A stretch of DNA of 64,000 nucleotides, taken from assembly GCA_037367355.1 (NCBI GenBank), contig CM074696.1, positions 868,001-932,000 on the forward strand, written 5' to 3'. Position numbers and translations under genes: made by a program. The stretch comes from Neoscytalidium dimidiatum (lineage: Eukaryota > Ascomycota > Dothideomycetes > Botryosphaeriales > Botryosphaeriaceae). Positions 33,884 to 45,638 of the stretch are shown in pieces (the first letter of the stretch is position 1; every line of letters begins with the position of its first letter). The notes beneath the pieces are model-generated. The model made no database searches, was not told the origin of the DNA, and saw nothing but the letters and a program-made list of their open reading frames with translations.

Positions 33884-34978
33884 TCACCAACCCTCAATCT
33901 GGAAATCAAACCTCCGATCCCCCTTCCCCTTCTCAACGGGCCTGCCCTCCCCATCATACAGCGTCCTCTCCACGAACGTGACCTTCCCCTCGCGATCGAC
34001 CAGCACGACCGTCTGCTTCTGGGTGCCGTAGATTCCGCTCGTCGCGTTCACCGTCTCCGTCCCCGTGGCCGCGGCGACCGCATCGGCGGGCTTCTCCCGC
34101 AGCTCGGCGTCGTGGCCGATGCTGGGGATGAAGATGCTGTTGCGCAGCTGGCGGAGGTAGATCTCCCACTGCTCGCCGTTGCGCTGGCGCGGCATCGTGT
34201 CGGCGCTGAGCACGTCGAACAGGCGCCTCAGCAGCGCGTCCTGCGGCTCGGCGGCGGCGACGCTGGCGGCGACGGCGTCGCGCGTGGCCGCTTCGCCCTG
34301 CACGATCTTCGGCCACGAGCGGTCGCCGTAGTGCGAGTTGCTGAGCGCGTGCGTCTCGCCGGGGTGTGCGCCCAGCCAGACCAGGCCCCGGGCGTCCGGG
34401 GTGCGGTTGGAGATGATGGCGAGGCCACGGGGGCCGTGGCCGTTTGCTAGTTTGCTGCTGCTGCTGCTGCTGCTGCTACTGCCGCTGCCGTCTTCGCCTT
34501 CGCCGGCGCGGCGGTCCTTCTGGACGACGTCCTGCAAGCGGCCGTAGAGCAGGCTGAAGCCGCCGACGTGCTTGAGGGCGCCCTCGTCGACCAGGCGCTG
34601 GGCGAAGTCGGCGGGCCCCTCGTGCGAGTCCGGCGGCGTCTTCAGCCAGGCGATGGGGATGGCGCCGCGGCTGCGCTCGTCCTGGATGACGGCGGCGCCC
34701 TCCTCGCGGAAGTTGGTCAGCACGGCGATGCGCCCCTGGCGCGTGATGCCCAGCCAGGTGCCGTGGACGGGCCGGTGCAGGTCGTAGCCGCCTAGGACGT
34801 GCGAGTGCGGCTCCGCCCACCACTGCGCTGGTGCGGTGGGGCGGTGCAGGTATTCCTGGGGGAAATAGAGTCAGTGGCGCCTGTCGTGGGGTCTGGGGTA
34901 GGCCGATCTCACATCTCGGTTGTTGAGGAGGATGAAGGGGTATTGGGGGTGGGCGGTGGTGATGATGGCGATACACAT
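33884..34978 (-). CDS. TANGO2/NRDE family protein
   Basis: Exons 34978-34913 and 34855-33884 give 345 residues. The hallmark Asn-Arg-Asp-Glu motif is split by the intron: FILLNNRD ends exon 1 and EYLHRPTAPAQWW opens exon 2. The N-terminus MCIAII has Cys at position 2, as in Ntn-hydrolase-like TANGO2 proteins, where the second-residue cysteine is conserved. TWLGITRQGRIAVLTNFRE and GLAIISNRT are further family blocks, as is HALSNSHYG. TANGO2 proteins have been linked to Golgi organisation, mitochondria and haem handling; the biochemical reaction is not settled. A poly-Ser run (about residues 135-145) comes from a CTG/CAG-type repeat at 34453-34490 and is probably variable between strains. Confidence 0.9.
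34453..34490 (-). repeat. trinucleotide repeat coding poly-Ser
   Basis: Eight TGC units followed by TACTGCCGC on the + strand, read as AGC serine codons on the minus strand in the TANGO2 gene. Confidence 0.9.
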
Positions 34979-36036
34979 TATAACGGGCGAATGAGATATG
35001 TGGACGATGGTGCAATGCTAGTGTGCTTGCCTGATGCAGAAGGCTGGAGCAGCGGTATATTTGAATGATAGAACATGTGCAGAAAAGCACGCAAGAAAAA
35101 AGACAGCGAGTCTATACAGTCATGTATGGTGAGGTGGACAGACGCTCATGCGAGGCGAGGCGGTTGGAGGGTGTAAAGCTCAGCAGCGAATGTGACGTGG
35201 AGGTCGGGCAAAGCAGGGATCGAAGGTACGTACAGGCACACGGGTACTCCACCTCCACAGCCGGCCTGTGTGTGGCGCAGAGCGAGGCATTCCTGAGCCA
35301 CGCAGCCCTACGGCGGCGCCCTGGCGCGCTGTCGAACCACTCCAGACCGGGAGTTGTTGCGGAGCGGAGCAGGAGGCCGGCAGTCTTCCGTACCGCATTC
35401 AACACTGCAGGGCTCGTGCGCATAGCTGGCGGCCAGCTCAGCGGGCGCTCGCATGCTCAGGCGGCAGTCTACTTGAGACAGCCAGCCAGCCGAACACAGC
35501 GCTTTGCATCGGCCGCCTCTGAGGCGTGACGGGGTTCGGCCAGTGAAAGGAAACGGCGCCACCGGCGCACACACGACCTTGTGACGCGGTAACGTGAGGG
35601 CCTAGCTCTCTCTGACCGCCGGGCTCCGGGGGAGCAGGCCGCGGGTACCTTGGGTCCCTTGGGCCCCTAGGGCCCCTTGGGACGGACGGCAGCCGCTGCT
35701 GGAGGGCTGGAGGGAGGCTGCCTGGGGCGGCGGCGGCGGCGGCGGCGGCGGCGGCAAAAATAGCAGTGGACTGGAGCTTGGTGCAGGGCTCGGACTTCCG
35801 GGCGCGGTTAGACGGCTGCCCGCTGCCCAAGCCCTTCCCGCGCCGATAGGGCCGATAAAGGCGGAGCATGGGTGCTCTGGGTCCAGGGTAGCTCACCGCG
35901 GCGCATTGCGGGGCCTGTCGCAGCAGCTCCGCCGCCTGAGCACTCTGCTGCTGCTCTCTTTCACCTCCGTCCGCTCTCTCCTCTCCCCACTCCACCTTTG
36001 CCTCCCCGACCACCGCGCCCGGGGACCGCCGCCGCC
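34979..36036. other. divergent promoter region, TANGO2 and DP1 genes
   Basis: About 1.06 kb between two divergent start codons. GC-rich from 35250 on, with a GGC repeat at 35726-35755 and a pyrimidine-rich leader just before 36037. Long chance frames overlap on both strands. Confidence 0.55.
35726..35755. repeat. GGC trinucleotide repeat
   Basis: Ten perfect GGC units in the divergent promoter region, followed by an A-run. Confidence 0.9.
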
Positions 36037-37242
36037 ATGTTCTTCGGCATCTTCAACATCGTCCCCAACCTGCTCACGTACGTCGTCGCTCCCGCTTGTT
36101 CCTCCATCGCTCGCGCCTTCCACAGCTTCCGCGTCCCGCTTGGAGCTCAGGCTTCAGCGTCGGAACCCGGCACCGAGCTTGCAGTCCGCTCCACATGCCC
36201 ACGGAAAAATCTCTGTCCTTTGCACTTCACGTCGCTGACAGCCTGATGCAGGACCGGGCTCACCACCCTCTTCCCCATATTCGCCTCGTACAAAGCGCTG
36301 CGCACCGGCGACCCTCAGCAGCTGACGCCGTGGCTGATGTTCTGGGTGTGCTTCACCATCGCCCAGACGGCCGAATACTGGTTTGCGTGGGCTATTGACT
36401 GGTTCCCCTTCTACGCCTGGATACGCTTCGGAGCCTACCTGTACCTGGTCCAGGGGGCCCCATATCTATACCAGACGCACGTGCACCCTTTCCTATCGCA
36501 GCATGAGCAAGAGATCGAGCGCTTCATCAGCGACGCCCACGAGAACGGCAAGCGCATCGGCCTGCAGTACCTCAACCAGGCCATCGAGTTCGTCAAGGTC
36601 AACGTGCTGGGCATGCAACCCCGCGAGCCCACCCCGCCCCCGAGCCGCGCCGGCCAGGGTGCCTCCTACGCCCAAAACTTGCTGTCACGCTTCAACCTTC
36701 CCTCCGCCACCCAGGGTCTCGCAGCTCCGGCCGGCGATTTCTACGGTTTGGTTTCGGGTGCTCTGCAGGGTGCGGCACAGTGGCAGAAGCAGGGCAGCTC
36801 GCGCGACGACGCCGCCACCGCCCTCTCCGCCAGCGGCGGCCTCATCCCGGACGAGATCGCGCGTGGCCGCCCGGAGGACCGCGCGCAGTACATCGCTTCG
36901 CAGCGCGATCGCCTGCAGACGCTCCTCAGCGCCTACGACCGCGAGGCCTCGAACGCGAATACTTCGAGAGAACCGTCCAGGGAGCGCAGCAGCGGAGGCC
37001 TGACCAAGAGCAAGAGCGAGCTGGAGTTCGACCGTGTCGAGTACGACGAGGCGCTTGAAGGGCCCGGTGCGTCGCCGCGTATGGGCGGCCGCAGGACGAC
37101 GAGCGGTGGTTGGATGCCGTGGCAGTGGGGAGGCAACGCGCCGCAGGAGAGGGGGAGGCTTTCGCCGCAGCCGCCGTCGAGGTCGCGCACGCCGTCGCGT
37201 GAGGATCGGGCGAGATCGACGGCCAATGACCTGGCGTACTAG
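36037..37242 (+). CDS. DP1/TB2/HVA22 (REEP/Yop1-like) ER-shaping protein
   Basis: Exons 36037-36077 and 36252-37242 give 343 residues. DP1/TB2/HVA22 proteins insert hairpins into the ER membrane and help shape tubules. The domain occupies about residues 14-110: LTTLFPIFASYKALRTGD, then LTPWLMFWVCFTIAQTAEYW, then WFPFYAWIRFGAYLYLVQ and the closing pattern ending GAPYLYQTHVHPFL. An amphipathic helix follows. The last 200 residues are polar, Ser/Arg-rich and probably disordered, making the protein about twice the size of yeast Yop1 (180); a second long fungal member with such a tail is common. The start MFFGIFNIVPNLL is short but frame-consistent through a GTACGT donor and GCAG acceptor. Function is inferred from family. 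Confidence 0.87.
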
Positions 37243-39002
37243 AGAGAAGGGAGGAAATGTACGTCCCTGGTTCGTCACTTTCTAGAGCATTCCACATCTA
37301 GGGTATCCGGGCGTTTGGGATTTCGCTTCCCTTTTTTTTTTTCTTATTCAGCTGTCCGTTGCTGATGGCCATGCTGAATGTTTACGTGCTAGAGTGGTGG
37401 CTCTCTTATCCTTTCGGAGCGAAATTCCGAGGGGAAGATCAAAATACCGGGTCTCGCGACCGCCGTAGCTATCCGCAATAAAAGCATCTTACATCAGACG
37501 TAAGAAGTAGATGATCAGCTGAAGCAGGAAGTGAGAGAACTATGAGGTAATTTTTCGCTGTGGATCGCATGAGAAGAGAGGCGCACCTAGCTGCGCATGG
37601 GGCTTGACGCATACGCATACGTATATGGGAACCTAATAAGATGGAGATCGGACATCTCAACACCGGAAATAGTAGATCAAGGATGATGCACAATGAGGTT
37701 CGACATGCCTCTGGGACATACAAGCGCCGCTTTGGGACTCATTTTCCTAAAGAGCAGCATCCTACTGACTACAGACCCCACGAGTTGCCAGAATCATCAA
37801 CCCGTTGAACAAAGTCTGCTACGATTACTGCAACTACGTTATTAATGGAATAGATTTGTTTGAGAAAAGATCTAGATGTAGGCGTGGCGTAAGGCTAAGA
37901 GAATGATATTCGTACGCAGGCCTCAGGTCTATTGTAATTTCAGATTACGGCTGCTGGTTTCAACATCCCGTTCGCGATTTAGAGTATTGCAGGGCGAGTA
38001 GAATGCTGAACTCAGTCAATTAGCCAGCGATCTATCTACTTACAGGTTAGTCTATAGTTTATTAATAGATACCTTAATAGAACTATTAATAGACTTCTTA
38101 ATAGACCTCTCAATAGGTTTCTTAATAAGTTCCTTAATAGACCTCTTACAGGTTTCTCAATAGGTTTCTCAATAGGTTTCTCAATAGGTTTCTCAATAGG
38201 TTTCTCAATAGGTTTCTCAATAGACTTCTTAATAGATATCTCAATGGACTTCTCAATGGACTTCTCAATGGACTTCTCAATGGACTTCTCAATGGACTTC
38301 TCAATGGACTTCTCAATGGACTTCTCAATAGACTTCTCAATAGGTTTATACGTCAGCCCACCGGCGCCCGCGTTCATGTTCGTATGCTCGCCGACACCCT
38401 CACCGTAGCCACCGCCGCAAGCCCATCTCACAGCCCACCCTACTCCCCGAGCACTCGCATTTTCTACCTCGCCTGCACCCACTCATCTCATGCGCTAATC
38501 CACCATCCATTTGCACTACTCACCTATCATCCGTCCATACATAACATTCACTGACCTCTTCCTCGTTTGCACTATTCACCCGCTTCTGACGATGAACACC
38601 CACTTACTGGAATGGAACTGCCTGTTCCCTGCTCCACTCCGATGATGAATGTGGCCGACTTACGGGAGACGACACCGTATATATGATACCAGACAATAAA
38701 AAGAATCCGAATACAGCCAAGACGGCGCCCGGAAGGCGGAGATATCTTTCTTTCCCACTTGCTAAGCGGCGAGAACCAAATGCTCTGCTTGGTTACCTGT
38801 GTATACCCATGATCGTCTATATCGTACAAATATTGGAGCGCACTCCATCATCCGTCCCAATCACAAGTCTCCTGCATGACCATGTACATGTCCGCAGCAA
38901 TCCCCACCCCCTCCATTTCCGGATATCCATGTTCTAAACGCGCAATCACGTGCAAAACCAGGAAGTGCAACCCCCTCCCCTCCTCCCCCCACGACAAGGC
39001 TC
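37243..39002. other. convergent intergenic region with 12-bp minisatellite
   Basis: About 1.76 kb between two convergent genes. Apart from the minisatellite at 38050-38347 nothing is recognised. A minus-strand frame runs through the minisatellite. Confidence 0.6.
38050..38347. repeat. 12-bp minisatellite, about 24 units, two subfamilies
   Basis: On the + strand the core CTCAATAGGTTT is repeated about six times (38151-38222), then CTCAATGGACTT about eight times (38240-38330), with decayed units on the left end (38050-38150, CTTAATAGAC type). Because 12 is a multiple of three, the minus strand stays open, giving (IEKS)n and (IEKP)n tetrapeptides and, after a one-base slip, (LLRN)n. The frame has no ATG before its middle (MNAGAGG) and no recognised domain; a real protein is doubtful. 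Confidence 0.9.
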
Positions 39003-39983
39003 TCAACCCGCAAACTTTGACTCCTTCCACGGGTATGGCACCTCATCATCCTTCCTGATCGTGATCTGCTTCTTCTTCTTCGTCACCACATGCTCGACCC
39101 ACACCTTCTTCGCATACTCCTTGTTGAACTTCCGAATGAACCGCGGATCCCACAGCTCGCTCGCAACGCCCAAATCCTTACAGCACCGCATCAACGCGTT
39201 GCTCTTGCAGCCCTCCGTCGCGGTCGGAATGCCCTCGGGATCGAAATACTGCTGCTCGCCCCGCGCGACGCTGACCAGCCTGCCGCCCGCGACGAGCCCG
39301 TACTCCCTCGTGACCGTCTTGCCCGTCACGATCGTCTCGCCGCGCGGCGCCAGGCCCCAGCCGCCGGGCCCGAACGCGCGGTTGAGGATGCGGCGGTACT
39401 TGATCTCGGGCAGGTAGATGATGCCGTCGGGCTTGATCTCGATGTCGTCCGGGTTGATGGGCTCGAGCAGGGCCGCGGCGGCGCTCTCGCTGAAGCGCTC
39501 CGACGACAGGCCGTGGAAGCTGCGCGACCAGTCGCGCGTGCTGGCCTCGACCTCGGCCGGGTTCAGGCCGAGCGGGCTGTCCGACAGGCCCTCCTCGAGG
39601 TCGCGGACCGTCGTCGCCGCGGACCCGTTCGCGGTCGATGGCGTGGCGATTATAGGCGTCGCGCCGGCAGTCGGGGCGGCGGCAGCGTTGCGGACGGTCG
39701 TTGGAGGCGCTTCGGCGGAGGCGGCGCTCGGCGGGGAGGGCGTCGTGCTGCTGGCCGGGCGGCGGGCGGCGGTGGTCGCGGACGCGGCGGTGCTGCGGGC
39801 GGCCGGGGTGGTGGTGCTGGCGCTGCGGACAACGCGCTTGGGGGCGGCGGTGCGAGAGGTGCTACTGCTGGTGCTCGTACTGGTGGCGTACGCATGGCGG
39901 CTGGTGTGCGGAGCGAGGAGGCGAGGGGCATTGATGCAGCGGCGCAGGCACGCGCCTGCGTGCCGGGCGGGTAGTGCACTCAT
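39003..39983 (-). CDS. MGM101: mitochondrial genome maintenance protein Mgm101
   Basis: Single exon of 326 residues. Mgm101 is a Rad52-like single-strand annealing protein of mitochondrial nucleoids, needed for recombination and repair of mitochondrial DNA. The conserved core fills the C-terminal half: [53 protein letters not shown], then the stretch containing [20 protein letters not shown] and the [20 protein letters not shown] block. The first ~140 residues are Ala/Ser/Thr/Arg-rich, start [19 protein letters not shown] and fit a mitochondrial presequence followed by a disordered linker longer than in yeast (yeast protein 269). The lysine-rich [11 protein letters not shown] near the end is also typical. 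Start is the first ATG in the open frame. Identification is firm. Confidence 0.95.
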   Translation of the reverse strand: MSALPARHAGACLRRCINAPRLLAPHTSRHAYATSTSTSSSTSRTAAPKRVVRSASTTTPAARSTAASATTAARRPASSTTPSPPSAASAEAPPTTVRNAAAAPTAGATPIIATPSTANGSAATTVRDLEEGLSDSPLGLNPAEVEASTRDWSRSFHGLSSERFSESAAAALLEPINPDDIEIKPDGIIYLPEIKYRRILNRAFGPGGWGLAPRGETIVTGKTVTREYGLVAGGRLVSVARGEQQYFDPEGIPTATEGCKSNALMRCCKDLGVASELWDPRFIRKFNKEYAKKVWVEHVVTKKKKQITIRKDDEVPYPWKESKFAG

Positions 39984-40580
39984 TGAGGATGGGGGTTGGA
40001 TGTGGTGGAGGTGTGGCGGAATGGAGGGAGCGCTGGTGAGCTTTTTCCCCAGGCCGCGCCCACGCGAGAAGTCGCGCAGGCCGTCGGGATTTGCTCGCCG
40101 CTCGGCCCGATCCCAGCGGCCTGTCTTATCAGTTTCTTATCGGTAGCTCTATGTCGTCATTGATGGAGGGACTCCTCATCCTTTTCAGTGCAACGTACAT
40201 AACTCGATCATTTGGTACACTACACATACGAGCTAACTTACATTGCAAGAATGGAATATGCTGCTGCAGAATATGCAATCACCCTCTATCGCCGCGGAAT
40301 CGGTTTGCACCTAAATTTGTATCGCCCGTTTTCTGCTTCGTCTGACTCACGTCGCCTTTTCCGGGACTTCTCTGCCATGCAGCAACTCCTGGCCAGATAA
40401 GGGCGCACTAAAACCTGCCCAGAGTAGCCGGCTCCCACGTCTTTGATATCGCGGCGTCTCTTCCTCGAACCAATTTTCGTCTGATTTGGCGTTCTGACTT
40501 CTCTGTGTCCTCGCTCTTCAATTCCACGTGACAAGAGCTTCGCGACTGCTTCCGTCCTTGTCCACAACTGGGCCATTTCG
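39984..40580. other. intergenic, MGM101 promoter side
   Basis: About 600 bp, nothing recognised. The minus-strand frame 40286-40606 overlaps the 3' end of the pseudogene and has no domain. Confidence 0.55.
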
Positions 40581-42858
40581 TTAGGCCTCTTCCAATATGA
40601 GAGCATTGAAATCTCCGGATCTAAGCAACAGGCGGGTGATGTCTACGTTTCCTGTCGCTGCTGCCCAAAGTAAAGGCTTCATGCCTTCTGGATCTCTCTT
40701 TATCTTCAACTCCATCCTCTTTCAACAGGTCCTTCAATGTATCACCACGTCCATATCTCACGGCTTCAAGCAGTGAAGCACCTGGACCATCTTTGGACTC
40801 TCTATTGAATTCCGGTCTCGAGCTCTTGCCTAGGGGAAAATCGATAAATGCTCCCGGCTTGGTCAACCTTTTGACTACATCGGGAGTGTCAAACATGTGC
40901 CGGCTCTGCCCCGTGGCTTTTGTTTCACCGGCCGGTGATCTGCCCCCTCTGCCGGTCACCTTCCCAAGGCAGTGAGGACCCCGCACCGTCTTGATCACAG
41001 GTCGGGTGTATTTCACCTTTTTGCGTGGGTAATTGCTGCGGCGACAGAGGTGTGATGCCCCTTTTCAGCATACCAAAGCGGCGAGCGTATTCGGCGGCAA
41101 CGGACGTCGGCGTCTGCGCCTTTTTCAAGACGGGCCTTGACTATGCCCAGAAGCCCATTCTCGGCCGCATGTGATATCGGTGTTCTCCCACGGTCGTCTC
41201 TCGTATTCAGGGACACGACCTGAACGATCGCTGGTTCCAAACTCGCCCCAGCCTCGAGGAGCTGCATGAAAGCTTTGGAATGTCGTCGAGTCGCGGCATA
41301 AAGAAAAAAGTGGCGTTTCTCCTGATTCAGTCCCCGCATTAATGTCTACTCCAGAATTGAACAGAATATCTGCCATCTGGGGAGAACCAGTAGCTGCACA
41401 AGTGTGTAGAAGCGTAGCACCATATGGACCGCGTGTGTTAGCATCGACCCTGTCCTAAAAGAACTCTCAGCAAACAAGGTCGGCTCTCAACGACCGCATT
41501 GTATGCTGCGTGTGGTATGTGCATCCCTGTGAGGATCTTTCCAACAATGGTCTCGTGGGAGTGCTGCGCTGCGGCAGTCAGAAGTGTGTTGCCATCTGGA
41601 TCCCTGACATCGGCATTCGCGCCAGCATTCACAAGGACATCGACAATATCTTCCAGCCCAAGGATGGCTGCATGATGAAGTGCAGCTTTGCCGCTCATGT
41701 CTTGTGAGTCTAGGTCTACCCCCGCATCTGCAAGTAACCTGATTACAGTCAAACTATGGTTGAGAATGGCATAGCACAGTGCACCTTGGCCTTGGCGATC
41801 TCCTTCATCCAAGTAGTCCGGTTGTCTGTCAACGATCTTCCGGATAGGAGTTTCACGTCCAGCAAAAGCTAAACAAAAATAACAAACGGGATCCCGTGAT
41901 TGGAAATCCACTTTCGTCTGTCCTTCCATATGTGATGGTATTAGGAAGGGTCAGGTTCGGGTGATAGGAGGTCAAATAGGAAGTCTGGCGTTTGGAAGTA
42001 CTCGCTTGGCATAGGTGGAGTATGATCGGGAAAAGAAAATTCATAGGGACGATACACGCCGAAGAGAATAAGGCCAGTAACGGACTGCAGGTTATCTTTA
42101 TCAGAAACCAGGGTACTGCTTGCCAACTGGCTTATAGCCTGGATCATGGCAGCATTGTGCATGACACCAACAGTTGCAAGACGTTCGTACTTCTTTGATA
42201 ATAATTCCTCCCACACCATGACCGAGCAGTACGAGTGGTTCGCTCGTATCGGCTCGGGCTGGCTCGGGCTGAGCGCAGTGTACCCAGTGTACCCCGAAAG
42301 GACCTACCAAGGTCTATCAGGTTTTGGAAAGATGTGCTGTCTAGGAGCCGGGTATCATAGCCGTAGATCAAAACGCGAGCATTTGGGACAGCTTGGGGCA
42401 AGCCATCTCGAAGCCGCGTAAAGGAATCATTTTCTTTTTTGAAGGAGCCGAAAGCATGTCCGTTGAGGCCAGAGAGCGCGATCAGACTACAAAATTATTA
42501 GAGGTCCTTATGTGAAGTTTGCGAAACATTGAACATACCCAATCTCCCATACTTCTCCGGCTGGCGTCCATAAAGGGGTGAGATCCTGGAAATGTATATC
42601 GAAAGAAAGCTTAGCATCGCCAACGCGAATGTCGACCTCGACCGCACCTGTTGTCCGGGAAAGGGCCGAAGGTACTCTGGAAAACTGCAGAGTTGCTACA
42701 GATTGGTCGTTTTAGAGTGGATCATGTGCCAGCGATGCCAGGTGAATCTCAATATTTTCCCAGGCCAGCGCCTTATGCACTAGCTCAGAAACGCCATGTT
42801 TATCCAGATGGCGAGGTATACCCTGTAGGTGGAACGTCTGATATTTATCACTAATCAT
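40581..42858 (-). pseudogene. broken alpha/beta-hydrolase (SERAC1-like)-ankyrin gene of fungal NLR type
   Basis: Read on the minus strand, fragments in changing frames spell one protein. First an N-terminal block (TFHLQGIPRHLDKHG), cut by a stop near 42712. Then a SERAC1-like hydrolase: IALSGLNGHAFGSF, NARVLIYGYDTRLLDSTSF and the nucleophile elbow LLGHGVGGIIIKE (usually GHSLGG, so the serine is replaced by Gly here). Then ankyrin repeats: GALCYAILNHSLTVIRLLAD, GKAALHHAAILGLEDIVDVL, GATLLHTCAATGSPQMADIL, GRTPISHAAENGLLGIVK and PLLWAAATGNVDITRLLL, ending at TAA 40583-40581. At least four frameshifts (near 42270, 42195, 41450, 41290) and two stops break it. No NACHT NTPase lies between hydrolase and ankyrins. 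In fungi such proteins belong to NLR-like recognition families; this copy looks dead. Confidence 0.8.
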
Positions 42859-43680
42859 ATTTGAAAGCAAGTATACTTCCACCTGAGCTTCGTGTAGATA
42901 AATCGAGCATGGCACCTTCTGGTGGAAGTTGGAGGCGTGGACGAACGCTAGACCCGTGATTCTGGCCTGGTAGACGCGATAAAAGAGGCTGGATCACGCA
43001 AAAGTAGCGAGGCGTTGAGTTTGGATGGACGGGGCTAATCTTTCAACGAAGTAAGAATTTGACGAACATCAAAGGCAGGAGAAGGATCAAATATTGCGAG
43101 AAATGCGTGGGTCTCTGTGTCTGCAAGCAGGCGCAGCACCATAGTCACGTCCAATCACCTTTTAGCATGCTGCGTTGTTCGTCCGAACGCGCTGGTGGGG
43201 CAGGCGAGGTCGGCTGTACCCCAGCCACGCAGGTAAATGCCCCAGCGAGGTATGATGCGCCAGCCCCGTATTTCATACGATAATGGCTTTTCGAGAGTTA
43301 GCACATGAAGGTACGATGCAGGAAATCAATATTCTACTATTCATTACACACGAAACAGTCCTGTTACGGAGTCAGTGAACAATCTATTTCGTACGACAGT
43401 ATAGAAAACTTACCGATGGCCTCGGAACAGGTTCTTACGTACAAACATTCGAAGGACTGACAAGGACAGTAATGAACAATATAGCATCCCGCAACTAGTA
43501 GCATCCATAAAAGTTCATTCATCTCAGGACGTTCTATCTTTCTATAGAGTCCCTATAGTGACTAATAAAGGAAATTTTTGTTGACAAGCAGCCATACCCG
43601 AACCCAAGTCTTGCACGCTCTGTACGAAGACATACCGAACCAACACCTCAACTTCGTAGGGAAAAAATAAAGAAAAGCTT
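42859..43680. other. intergenic, nothing recognised
   Basis: Possible remains of the pseudogene's 5' flank, then the 3' flank of the kinase gene. Only short frames. Confidence 0.55.
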
Positions 43681-45638
43681 TTAAGCCTTCGCATAATCCG
43701 CAACGGCCTCATCGACGAGCTTTCTGTAGCGCTGCTGGTTCTCAACCTGTTCGAGGAAGACCTTGTACTTGGTGGCGAGCAGCTTCTTCTCGCCCTCATC
43801 CTTGGTCGGCTTGATGCACTTGCCGGGCTTGCTGAAGCGATCCATGATCTCCCACAGCGGGGTGCTCTTGCCCTCTTTGTCCGTCGAGGCGGCTTTGGCG
43901 CCCAGCATGGCTGCGCCGTGCACGACGGCTGCGTGGACGTAGCGGGGAATGAGCACCGGCATATTGCACGCGGCGGCGATCAAGTGCATCAGGATCTCGT
44001 TCTGGCACTGCGAGCCGGACATGAAGATGGACGAGATCTGATGGCCGGCTTCGTTCATCGCCGTGACGATCTGGTGAGTCTGCAGGGCGATGAACTCCAT
44101 CGTGCCGAGATACTGCAGCGCCAGAGCGTCCAGCGACTTGTCACTGCTGAGACCAATGATGGAGCCCTTCATGTTGGGATCCGCAATCGGGGAGCGGTTG
44201 CCGAACAGGTCACCGTAGAAGAAGAAGTGCCTTCCGAGCCAGCTGATGAAGGGTGCTTGCGCCTTCTCGGCCATCTCGCGGAGGTGCTCGTTGAGATAGT
44301 CGTAGATATTGGTGTTGAAGGTCTCAGCAACTGACATGGCCTCGTTGAATGCCGGGTGAGTCTCAATCACGTGCTTGAGCAGTTCACCAGTAGCACTCTG
44401 TCCACCTTCTGCCATCCAGTAGTCGGGCAGCAGTACGTCACGGTACGGTCCCCAAACACCTGGGACGAAGACAGGGTTGGGAGACATGGCCAAGTGGCAG
44501 GTAGAGGTACCGGCAACGGCAGCCAGGCGAGTAAAGGCCTGAGAGACATCGTTCTTGGGGGCGTCGGCATTAAGCTCGTCGTCACTCAGCTTGACCTTAG
44601 CACCAACGGTACCGATCCAACCGGCGTAGGCGTCAATGACACCACTACCGACGGCGATACCAGCGGGAAGACCCATATCCTGGGCGGCTCTCTCGCTCAG
44701 CAAGCCGACGAGCTCACCAGCGGTCGAGTATTCTCCGTTCTGCAGACTCAGTTAGCCTGGGGCTGTACAGCAATCAGGAGAGTGAAGGCTAACCACCCCG
44801 TTTACACCGCCCATGCGCTTGAAGTTATCTTCGCACAGCTCCTCCAGGCCGATCTCCTTCAGGAAGTCCTCCTGCCAGCCCTTCACACTGCCATCCACGC
44901 CAACAGGGACGAAGCCCTGCTTGCAGACAACACTGCAGAAGCTACGGGTCTCGTTGCCAGTGGCCATGTGAGTTAGAGCGTCAGTCAAGTCGTAGAATTT
45001 GCACTTGTCGAACAGCTGCTTGGGCATGTTGTTCTTGAGCCAGAGGACCTTGGGGATTTCCATCTCGATGGACATCTTGCCACCGACATAGCGGAGCAGG
45101 TTGTGGTTGGTGTTGTTAATCTTGACCGTCTCGTCGACGGGGCGGTGGTCCAGCCACAGCACGACGTTGCGGTCGTTGCCGTCGCGGTTATCGAAGTTAG
45201 GGCCAGTGATGCACACGGGCTCGTCCGTCTCCGAGTTGAAGACGGCGAGCGAGCAGGTGGCATCGAAGCCAACACCGCGGACGGTAGACGCATCAATGTT
45301 GTGCTGGTCCAGGGCACGGCGGATGGACGAGCAGATGCACCTCCAAATATCGGTGGTGGATTGCTCCTGCGGTGGGATGTCAGCGGCTGTGCAATTGAAG
45401 CAGCTGGAGCGCGCGGACTCACGTAGTAGCCAGTCTGGGGCTGCCAAAGGCCAATGTTCTCAGAGGCAAGGCCAACAATGTCGCCCTGGTCGTTCATGAT
45501 ACAGGCACGCGCGCTGCCGGTACCGACATCGACACCGATGTAGTGATCGACGTGCGGGTGGAGCTCGTTGCGCGGGTCAGTGGACATCTGGCGCGACTGC
45601 TTCCGCGAAGGCGGAGCTCTGTAGGGAAGGGAAGACAT
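43681..45638 (-). CDS. FGGY-family pentulose (ribulose/ribitol-type) kinase
   Basis: Exons 45638-45423, 45366-44797 and 44739-43681 give 614 residues, all phase 0. FGGY kinases phosphorylate sugars with ATP; the branch with yeast YDR109C and human FGGY acts on D-ribulose-type pentuloses. The N-terminal ATP-binding motif is YIGVDVGTGSARACIMND, followed by ENIGLWQPQTGYYEQST. WLDHRPVDE, GVIDAYAGWIGT (catalytic Asp in the D-A-Y-A-G-W turn) and AGTSTCHLAMS are further landmarks. FMSGSQCQNEILMHLIA near the end fits the adenine-binding signature. Start: 45638 has a good context (CCAACCATGTC); an ATG 12 bp upstream in frame is possible. The 15-30 residues before the kinase domain may be a targeting or disordered leader. 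Exact substrate is inferred. Confidence 0.9.

Noticed and set aside
33954..35090. Arg/Ala-rich frames on the minus strand over the TANGO2 gene.
   Set aside because: Shadows of the GC-rich coding exon.
38036..38482. 148-codon frame through the 12-bp minisatellite as a protein-coding gene.
   Set aside because: Its first codon is GTG directly after a stop; the frame stays open because the unit is a multiple of three; no domain or splice structure.
3868..40425. The 17-mer TAAAACCTGCCCAGAGT occurs at 3868-3884 and again at 40409-40425.
   Set aside because: Flanks share nothing, and one chance repeat of this length is not rare enough in 64 kb to build on.
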